46,965 nt of DNA, from positions 1-46,965 of the forward strand of contig VAWY01000177.1 in NCBI GenBank assembly GCA_005888335.1. Reading direction: 5' to 3'. Shown here piece by piece: positions 41,588-46,965 of the stretch. The DNA comes from Actinomycetota bacterium. Lineage in GTDB: Bacteria; Actinomycetota; Thermoleophilia; Solirubrobacterales; Solirubrobacteraceae. The notes under the pieces are model-generated. The model saw only the letters and a list, made by a program, of their open reading frames with translations, was not told the DNA's origin and did no database searches. The position numbers and the translations under genes were made by a program. Position 1 is the stretch's first letter. Every line of letters starts with the position of its first letter.

Positions 41588-43102
41588 TCAGAGCGCGTCG
41601 ACGACTTCCTTCGCAGCACGCTCACCGGCGCTCACGGCTCCGTCCATGTAGCCCTCCAGCAAGACCCCCGTCTCCGTGCCCGCCCAGTGGATGCGCCCGC
41701 ACACCTCGCGCGACGCGTTGCCGTAGCGGGTCATGAGGCCCGCCGGACGCGAGCTGACACAGCCCTTGATCCACGGCTCGTCAGACCAGTCCTTCTCGAG
41801 GTACGCGGTCCGGTTGGCCGCCTTGGGCCCGAACAGCTTCACCGCCGCATCGATGAACGCGGCCTTGCGCGCGTTCGGGTCGTTGAGCAGCTCGTCGCTC
41901 CACGTGAGCCCCGGCCCGGAGCCGGCGGTCCCCATGAACGTGACGAGGATCCCGACGCTGGCGTCCGGAGGCGAGTTGTCGGAGACGTACGGCGCGATCG
42001 AGATGTCGCTGTAGCCTTGTCCGTTGAGCCCGTCCGTGCGCCAGAACGGCTTGTCGTAGACGAGGAACAGCTTGCTCTCGGTGCCGTTTTTCCACTTGCG
42101 CTGCAGCGTCTGGCGGCGCGCAGGAAGACCGGGCGTGAAGCGAATGCGGTCCGCGTCGCCCGGGCTCATCGCGATGATCACCCGCTTGCAGCGCACCGTG
42201 ACGCGCTTGGAGGCGACGAGGACGTCGCTTGCGCGCTGCTGGATCGTCGAGACCGGCGACCCGAGGATGACGCGGCGCCCGAGCTGCTTGGCCATCGTCA
42301 GCGCGATCTGTTGCGAGCCGCCGACGACCCGTTGCTCCTGAGCGCCGCCCGTGACGCTGATCATGTGCTCGATCCCGCCGGACGACCCGATCGCGTGGAG
42401 CACCCGCAACAGCGACGTCTCGTGCGGGTCCTCGCCGAACTCGATCGTGAACGCCATCGTGAACAGCCACTTGGCCTCGGCGTCGATCGAGTGCCCGTCG
42501 AGCCAGGCACCGAACGTCGTGCCGTCCCACTCGACGGCGTTCGGGGCGGTCCACGGCGCCGCCGGCGGGACGGTCGCGGCCATCTGCTCGAGGACCGTCT
42601 CCATCTGCGTGTAGTCCACGAGCGCCGTAGCTCCCATCGGCGGGACCGTCCCGGCGAACGTCGAGCGCTTCCCCTTGTAGTGGTAGACGGTCTTACCGTC
42701 GATGTAGGTCTTGAACGTCGAGAGGCCGAGCTCCTTGATGAGCTTGAGGACGTTGTCCTGCCCGGGCCCGACCCACTCGCCGCCGCCTTCGGTGATGACG
42801 CCGGGGGCGACGTCCAGGTTCAGGGTCCGGCCGCCGACGCGCTCATCGGCCTCGAGCACGACGACCGACTTGACGCCGGCCTGGGTGAGGCGGCGCGCCG
42901 CGGTCAGGCCGGAGATCCCGGCGCCGACGACGACGACGTCCGCGCGCTTGACGCGCTTCCAATTCGGGTTGTCGGCCGCCGCTGCGGGGGCGACCCGTCC
43001 GAGCACGACGCCTGCGGCCGCGCCGCCGCCGGCGGTCAGGGCTTCGCGCCGTGAGACGCCGCCGCCCGTCCGGCTGCCAGCCTCAACTCGTCCTCTCGTC
43101 AT
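41588..43102 (-). CDS. Flavin amine oxidase with Tat signal peptide
   Basis: A 504-residue MAO-like flavoprotein. The N-terminus has a twin-arginine motif SRREAL (17-22), a hydrophobic stretch and an APAAAAD cleavage-like site at about residues 39-44. The FAD Rossmann is VVVVGAGISGLTAARRL (56-72), followed by DERVGGRTLNLDVAPG and GGEWVGPGQDNVLKLIKELG, typical of monoamine, putrescine and cyclohexylamine oxidases. The C-terminal FAD site is RIHWAGTETGVLLEGYMDGA. Export by Tat implies the first step occurs outside the membrane or at the cell wall. It is first in the operon; its ATG faces the TetR gene across a 61-bp spacer. Confidence 0.92.
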   Translation of the reverse strand: MTRGRVEAGSRTGGGVSRREALTAGGGAAAGVVLGRVAPAAAADNPNWKRVKRADVVVVGAGISGLTAARRLTQAGVKSVVVLEADERVGGRTLNLDVAPGVITEGGGEWVGPGQDNVLKLIKELGLSTFKTYIDGKTVYHYKGKRSTFAGTVPPMGATALVDYTQMETVLEQMAATVPPAAPWTAPNAVEWDGTTFGAWLDGHSIDAEAKWLFTMAFTIEFGEDPHETSLLRVLHAIGSSGGIEHMISVTGGAQEQRVVGGSQQIALTMAKQLGRRVILGSPVSTIQQRASDVLVASKRVTVRCKRVIIAMSPGDADRIRFTPGLPARRQTLQRKWKNGTESKLFLVYDKPFWRTDGLNGQGYSDISIAPYVSDNSPPDASVGILVTFMGTAGSGPGLTWSDELLNDPNARKAAFIDAAVKLFGPKAANRTAYLEKDWSDEPWIKGCVSSRPAGLMTRYGNASREVCGRIHWAGTETGVLLEGYMDGAVSAGERAAKEVVDAL

Positions 43103-43119
43103 GGCAGAGCAGAGTACGC

Positions 43120-43158
43120 CGACAATTACTTCGTGTCAATGACGCTGTGTAATTGTCG
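43120..43158. promoter_or_regulatory. Perfect inverted repeat, probable TetR operator for the amine oxidase operon
   Basis: CGACAATTAC (43120-43129) and GTAATTGTCG (43149-43158) are perfect 10-bp arms 19 bp apart. They lie in the 61-bp gap between the divergent amine oxidase and TetR starts and are the most AT-rich bases there, so they probably overlap both promoters. Binding by the adjacent TetR protein is inferred. Confidence 0.8.
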
Positions 43159-43163
43159 TTCTG

Positions 43164-43829
43164 ATGAGCTACATTGGACGCGTGGCCACCCAGAGCAAGC
43201 CCACCAGTCGTCGCCGTCCCAAGCACGACCCGAAGGTGTCGGAGCGCGAGATCCTCGAGGCCGCAGAACAGCTCTTGCGCGAGCGGCGCCTTCGCGACGT
43301 CAGCGTTGACGCGATCATGAGCCGCACCGGGCTCAAGCGGCCGGCGTTCTACGTGCACTTCCGCGACCGCCACGACCTCGTGCTGCGCCTCATCGAGGAG
43401 ATCCGCCGCGAGCTGTTCGAGATGTCCGACGTCTGGTTCCGTGGCGACGACCCCTACGACGACGCGCGGGCCGCGCTCGAGGGGCTCGTGACCGTCTACG
43501 TCGAGCACGGACCAGTGCTGCGTGCGCTCGCCGACGCCTCTGGCGCCGACGAGCAGGTCGAGCAGGCATACCGCGGGCTCGTCGAGGACTTCATCGCCGC
43601 AACGGCCCGGCACATCCGAGAAGAGCAGGCCGTTGGACGCATCGGAGACCTCGTCGACGTGGACGAGACCGCCCGCGCTCTCATCTGGATGGAGGAGCGC
43701 TACATCTCCGAAGCCCTCGGCCGCACGCCGCAGACCGACCCGAAACTGGTCGTCGAGGTCCTCTACACCATTTGGATGTCGACGCTGTACGGCACGATCG
43801 CCCCGGCTGATCGAGCGCCGCAGCGATGA
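43164..43829 (+). CDS. TetR family transcriptional regulator (EthR-like)
   Basis: A 221-residue repressor. The helix-turn-helix lies at about residues 28-75 (SEREILEAAEQLLRERRLRD, VSVDAIMSRTGLKRPAFYVH, FRDRHDLVLRLIEEI). The wider sequence resembles the EthR branch, whose members often control neighbouring Baeyer-Villiger monooxygenases; here a BVMO is in the divergent operon. This parallel with ethR/etaA strengthens the regulatory link. ATG 43164 lies five bases from the inverted repeat. No SD is visible, so the message may be leaderless. Confidence 0.92.
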   Translation: MSYIGRVATQSKPTSRRRPKHDPKVSEREILEAAEQLLRERRLRDVSVDAIMSRTGLKRPAFYVHFRDRHDLVLRLIEEIRRELFEMSDVWFRGDDPYDDARAALEGLVTVYVEHGPVLRALADASGADEQVEQAYRGLVEDFIAATARHIREEQAVGRIGDLVDVDETARALIWMEERYISEALGRTPQTDPKLVVEVLYTIWMSTLYGTIAPADRAPQR

Positions 43830-43953
43830 TCGCGTTGCGGAGCGCAGCCCGGCCAGTGGACGGGGATGCGCTACAGACCGCGACCGACGAACTGAGCTCA
43901 GCCGGGCCCGCGTCAGAACTCAGTGCGGAGATGACGACTGCAACGGGCCGCGT

Positions 43954-44064
43954 CCGGCGCCACTATCGCTTAGACGGGTCCCCCAAACGCATCTCGGAGA
44001 GCGTTCTCAGGCTGAGATTGCTCTCTTAGATGCGTTTGGGGGAGGGCGTCTACCGCGGCGCCGG
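43954..44064. repeat. Long imperfect palindrome (about 110 bp) between two regulators
   Basis: The centre is a perfect 16-bp inverted repeat, TCCCCCAAACGCATCT (43979-43994) and AGATGCGTTTGGGGGA (44028-44043), with further inner pairs GAGAGC/GCTCTC and TCTCAG/CTGAGA. Outside it, TAGACG (43971-43976) pairs with CGTCTA (44047-44052) and CCGGCGCC (43954-43961) with GGCGCCGG (44057-44064). It lies in a 346-bp gap without a gene. It could be a bidirectional terminator, a structured RNA, or a small non-autonomous element. Confidence 0.85.
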
Positions 44065-44175
44065 GTCGTCGACGTACGACGCGCGCGTGGAGATGCGCCG
44101 GCTGGACGGAACCGCGACGGCGCGGCCGTAGCGCCCGACTCCCGCGGCGTTGCCCGGCGGTGCAAGGCTGGGCAC

Positions 44176-45495
44176 GTGACGGCACCGCAGGACCGCATCG
44201 AGGTCACGCTCCCGGAGGTGCGCGAGCTCGCCACCGAGTGGGCGCGCCAGCTCGACACGCTCGCGGCGGAGATGTACGCGTTCCTCGCTGCGCGGATCCC
44301 GGAGGCGCGGGCCGACGACGAGATTGCGGGGCTCACGCTCGCCTCCTGCTCGTCGAACGTCGAGGCCGTCCTGTCGATGATCCGCCACGGCATCCCCGCG
44401 TCGGCGACGGAGGCGCCGGTCGCCGCCCTCGAGCACGCCAGGCAGATGGCGGCGCGCGGCGCGAGCATCGACGCGACGCTGCGGTTCTACCGCCTGGGAC
44501 ATGCGTTCTTCTGGGAGCGCCTGAGCGCGGGGCTCGTCGAGGCGGTTGCGGATCGCGACCGGCTCATGACCGCGCTGAGCGAGGTCAGCGCGTTCATCTT
44601 CGCCTACATCGACGCGGTGTCGGCGCGTGTGAGCGCAGAGCTGATCGCCGAGCGCGAGCGGCGCCAGCGGCGCGCGGCGGCCCTGCGGGCCGACGTCGTG
44701 CGCGCGGTGCTGGCCGGGGAACCGGTCGACGCCGCCACGGCTGAGCGGACGCTCGGGCACCCGCTGTCGGCACCGCAGCTCGCGTTCGTGTGCTGGACGG
44801 CGGGCGAGCACGCCATGCTCGAGCGGGCGGCCGCGGCGGTCGCGCAGGAGCTCGGCGCGCGGCGACCGCTGCTCCTGCCGGAGGGGGCGGACGCCGTCGC
44901 GTGCTGGGTGATCCCCCGGGACGCCGGCTCCGCCGACTCCGGCGGGCCGGCGGGAGGCGGGCGCGGCGGGCTGGTTCGCGGCGAGCTTGGCGGGGCCGTG
45001 CAAGGCCACTCCGGCGGGCTGGCGCGACGCGCAGCGACCGTGGCGCCCGACGTCCACGTGGCCTTCGGCGCCCTCGGGCACGGGCTCGACGGCTTTCGCG
45101 CCAGCCGGCAGCAGGCCGACCGGGCGCGGCACGTCGTCGAGCTGGCCGGCCGGCAGCCGCCCACGCTCACCTGGTACCCCGACGTCGCGGTCGTCGATCT
45201 CCTCTCGCGCGACCTTCCCGCCGCGCGCGCCTTCGTCGAGGCGCAGCTCGGGCCGCTCGCCGCGCGCGACGATTCCGCCGCCCGCTTGCGCGCGGCGCTG
45301 CTGGCCGTGATCGCCCCGAGCGGCGGGCTGGCGGCAGCGGCCCGCGAGCTCGGCGTGCACCGCAACACCGTGCTCCAGCGGCTGCACCGCGCCGAGGAAC
45401 TGCTGGGCCGGCCGGTCGCAGAGGGCGCTGCCGACCTCTACGCCGCGCTGCTCCTAGCAGAGACGGTCCCCGAGGCCGTCCTGGCGCATGATTGA
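44176..45495 (+). CDS. PucR/CdaR family transcriptional regulator
   Basis: A 439-residue regulator. Residues about 1-160 are a helical sensor region (LAAEMYAFLAARIPEARADD, ASIDATLRFYRLGHAFFWER), as in RsbR/PucR-like actinobacterial regulators. A Gly/Ser-rich insertion lies at about 255-285. The C-terminal PucR helix-turn-helix is GGLAAAARELGVHRNTVLQR, then LHRAEELLGRPV (about 380-412). GTG 44176 is used, matching the usual short N-terminus. The desaturase 95 bp downstream, with two palindromes upstream of it, is the likeliest target. Confidence 0.88.
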   Translation: MTAPQDRIEVTLPEVRELATEWARQLDTLAAEMYAFLAARIPEARADDEIAGLTLASCSSNVEAVLSMIRHGIPASATEAPVAALEHARQMAARGASIDATLRFYRLGHAFFWERLSAGLVEAVADRDRLMTALSEVSAFIFAYIDAVSARVSAELIAERERRQRRAAALRADVVRAVLAGEPVDAATAERTLGHPLSAPQLAFVCWTAGEHAMLERAAAAVAQELGARRPLLLPEGADAVACWVIPRDAGSADSGGPAGGGRGGLVRGELGGAVQGHSGGLARRAATVAPDVHVAFGALGHGLDGFRASRQQADRARHVVELAGRQPPTLTWYPDVAVVDLLSRDLPAARAFVEAQLGPLAARDDSAARLRAALLAVIAPSGGLAAAARELGVHRNTVLQRLHRAEELLGRPVAEGAADLYAALLLAETVPEAVLAHD

Positions 45496-45569
45496 TGTGC
45501 GATACGCACATGGCGGCGGGCAGAGCGTCCCTTTCTAGGCCGCTCGAAACCGCGAATCATGTGCGCACA
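45495..45569. promoter_or_regulatory. Two TGTGCG palindromes upstream of the second desaturase
   Basis: ATGTGCG-ATA-CGCACAT (45495-45511, perfect 7-bp arms) and TGTGCGCACA (45560-45569, perfect) share the half-site TGTGCG. Their centres are about 62 bp apart, near six helical turns, a spacing that would allow looping. They sit between the PucR gene and the desaturase; binding by the PucR protein is a guess. Confidence 0.65.
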
Positions 45570-45590
45570 GTCGTCAACGGAGGAGTTTGA

Positions 45591-46514
45591 ATGTCCGCAA
45601 CCGCCGAAACACCCGTCCTCAAGGGCGTCACCCGCATTCCAAATCCGCAGGAGCCAGTGCCCGCCGTGGCGTGGCCGACGGTGGCGCTGATGGTGGGCGG
45701 GCTTGCCCTGTGGGGCGGCTCCGCCGCCGCGCTGCTGGCGGACGTCTGGCCGTGGTGGGTGTCGGCGCTCGTCAGCGCGATCGCGTCGTACCTGCTGTTC
45801 ACCGTCGCGCACGACGCCAGCCACCACTCCACGTCGAGCGATCGCCGGCTCAACACCTGGATCGGCCGGATCTCGACGGCGTTCTTCGCCCCCCACGCCG
45901 CGTTCCCGGTGTGGCGCTTCATCCACATGCAGCACCACCGGTTCACCAACCACCACGACGGCCGCGACCCCGACGGCTACACCATGCGCGGGCCGAAGTG
46001 GCAGCGCCCGCTGCGCTTCCTGACGATCGACCTCTACTACATGGTCTTCTACCTGCCCAAGCTGAAGTCGCGGCCGCGGGCGGAGAAGATCGAATTGCTC
46101 ACGCAGTGGGCGATCGTCGGCGCGATCACCGCGGCCGCGGTGGCGACCGGGTACGGGTTCGAGATCCTCGCGCTCTACTACCTGCCCTGCCGCCTCGCCG
46201 TGCTCTTCCTGGGCTTCGCGTTCGACTACCTGCCCCACCACGGGCTGCACCACAAGCCCAGCGAGGACCGGCTGAAGACCACCCGCAACCGCGTGGGCGC
46301 GGAGCGCCTGCTGTCGCCGGCGCTCCTGTACCAGAACTACCACCTGGTGCACCACCTGCACCCCGCCGTGCCGTTCTACCGCTACCTCAAGGTGTGGCGG
46401 CGCAACGAGGAGAAGTACCTCGCCGGCGACCCGGCGCTGTCAACCATCGGCGGCCGCCCGCTGACCGTGGACGAGTACCGCCAGCTGCGCGAGCTGGTGG
46501 AGCACCACCACTAG
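45591..46514 (+). CDS. Membrane fatty acid desaturase/hydroxylase family protein
   Basis: A 307-residue integral-membrane diiron enzyme with complete histidine boxes: HDASHH (residues about 75-80), HMQHHRFTNHHDG (about 108-120) and YHLVHHLHP (about 250-258), plus an extra PHHGLHH near 220. The NYHLVHHLHPAVPFYRYLKV segment resembles the CrtR-like carotenoid hydroxylase/desaturase branch, so lipid desaturation and carotenoid hydroxylation both remain possible. GGAGGAG lies 7-8 bases before the ATG. A strong hairpin follows the stop. Likely controlled through the two upstream palindromes. Confidence 0.88.
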   Translation: MSATAETPVLKGVTRIPNPQEPVPAVAWPTVALMVGGLALWGGSAAALLADVWPWWVSALVSAIASYLLFTVAHDASHHSTSSDRRLNTWIGRISTAFFAPHAAFPVWRFIHMQHHRFTNHHDGRDPDGYTMRGPKWQRPLRFLTIDLYYMVFYLPKLKSRPRAEKIELLTQWAIVGAITAAAVATGYGFEILALYYLPCRLAVLFLGFAFDYLPHHGLHHKPSEDRLKTTRNRVGAERLLSPALLYQNYHLVHHLHPAVPFYRYLKVWRRNEEKYLAGDPALSTIGGRPLTVDEYRQLRELVEHHH

Positions 46515-46529
46515 GAGGATCGTCGTCCG

Positions 46530-46568
46530 GCCAGCCCGCCCCACCCGCAATGGGATGGGCGGGCTGGC
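46530..46568. terminator. Hairpin terminator after the desaturase gene
   Basis: GCCAGCCCGCCC (46530-46541) and GGGCGGGCTGGC (46557-46568) are perfect 12-bp arms with a 15-base loop. It starts 16 bases after the desaturase stop and lies 13 bp from the end of the convergent TolB-like remnant. There is no T-tract, as is common in actinobacterial terminators. Confidence 0.75.
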
Positions 46569-46580
46569 GCGCAGCGGCCT

Positions 46581-46790
46581 CTACTGCCCGCGCGCCCAGT
46601 CGGGGAACCCGTCGAAGCCAGGGTCGCTGGTCAGGCGCTGCAGCGAGGTTCCGTCGGAGTTGATCGCATAGACGTCCCAGTTGCCCTGACGGTGCGAGGT
46701 GAACGCGATCCTTCGGCCGTCCGCAGACCAGGCCGGCGTGAAATCGGAGCCCGGGCTGTTGGTCAGCGTCCACCTGGCACTTACCAGTAG
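46581..46790 (-). pseudogene. TolB/WD40-like beta-propeller remnant
   Basis: The frame contains LTNSPGSDFTPAWSADGRRI, AFTSHRQGNWDVYAINSDGT and SLQRLTSDPGFDGFPDWARG, one full PD40 propeller blade and part of the next. A real TolB-like protein would have hundreds of residues; upstream sequence in frame is arginine/serine-rich and not propeller-like. It is best read as a truncated or exchanged fragment whose 5' part was lost. Confidence 0.7.
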
Positions 46791-46898
46791 GTGAAACGGC
46801 AGCTGGGATGCGGCGCCGCTTGAATTCCGCGTCTTGCGCGTAGGACGAGCGAGCGCAGCATGGGCTTCGGACGCCAACCGGCGAGAAGCCGCCCTTTT

Positions 46899-46939
46899 TC
46901 ACACTTTTGTTGCAAACGCGGTTCCGCGGAACCGCGGCG
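46899..46939 (-). repeat. Palindromic module, copy 2 (right end of window)
   Basis: TCACACTTTTGTTGCAAA, then the perfect 20-bp palindrome CGCGGTTCCGCGGAACCGCG at 46917-46936. It matches copy 1 upstream of the 13E12 gene. Here no DUF222/HNH gene lies downstream on the minus strand; instead there is a TolB-like remnant. This suggests that the 13E12 gene was deleted or replaced. Confidence 0.7.
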
Positions 46940-46965
46940 TCGAGCTCACGGAGCCGCGGAGAGCG

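Noticed and set aside
40772..43054. A 760-residue rightward frame opposite the amine oxidase and saccharopine dehydrogenase-like genes
   Set aside because: Antisense shadow; both genes on the other strand have clear domains and coupled starts.

Overview
The window is very GC-rich and densely coding, with strong GC bias at third codon positions. It carries several actinobacterial hallmarks: a DUF222/HNH gene of the 13E12 repeat family, an F420/FMN split-barrel oxidoreductase, leaderless-looking starts and many FadE/FadD-type genes. A soil actinomycete is the best guess, plausibly in Thermoleophilia/Solirubrobacterales; the rank below phylum is inference. I saw no rRNA, tRNA, CRISPR array, transposase or phage structural gene.

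Layout. Positions 1-8225 hold a catabolic block. A leftward soluble diiron monooxygenase operon (alpha, beta and coupling subunits, then the start of an acyl-CoA dehydrogenase) diverges from a rightward operon of acyl-CoA dehydrogenase, quinone oxidoreductase, acyl-CoA synthetase and crotonase. No reductase gene is visible. Positions 8290-19750 are mixed: a 13E12 HNH gene, an acetyltransferase, a small membrane protein, an alpha/beta hydrolase, a large ATP-binding LuxR regulator, an ABM-type monooxygenase, a DUF5937/ArsR regulator overlapping an MFS exporter, and a cupin. Positions 19796-27442 hold redox genes: an FAD monooxygenase divergent from a VOC protein and a muconolactone isomerase-like protein, then two overlapping CrtI-like FAD oxidoreductases and a desaturase started by TTG. 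Positions 27638-31551 hold a 53-residue membrane peptide, a DUF4386 membrane protein divergent from a TetR gene over three near-identical operators, a PPOX/F420-type oxidoreductase and a frameshifted LtrA gene.

Positions 31736-34900 look like a small defence locus: an unknown 109-aa protein, a zinc-ribbon PD-(D/E)XK nuclease and a GmrSD-like DUF262/DUF1524 enzyme. An MTHFR-family gene follows. Positions 36256-43829 form the most interesting unit: a Tat-exported flavin amine oxidase, a saccharopine dehydrogenase-like protein, a Baeyer-Villiger monooxygenase, and one long polypeptide fusing an alpha/beta hydrolase to a GMC oxidoreductase. A divergent TetR gene faces them across a perfect inverted repeat. 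Read in order, the enzymes could convert an amine to a ketone, an ester or lactone, an acid plus alcohol, and an oxidised product, a logic like that of cyclohexylamine degradation. The window ends with a PucR-type regulator, a second desaturase preceded by two TGTGCG palindromes, and a TolB-like remnant.

Two repeat systems cut across the layout. One is a short intergenic element with core CTCGTCGCGCRWWGCG that occurs many times, always in the same orientation. The other is a roughly 40-bp module with a GGTTCCGCRGAACC palindrome, found upstream of the 13E12 gene and again at the right end of the window.
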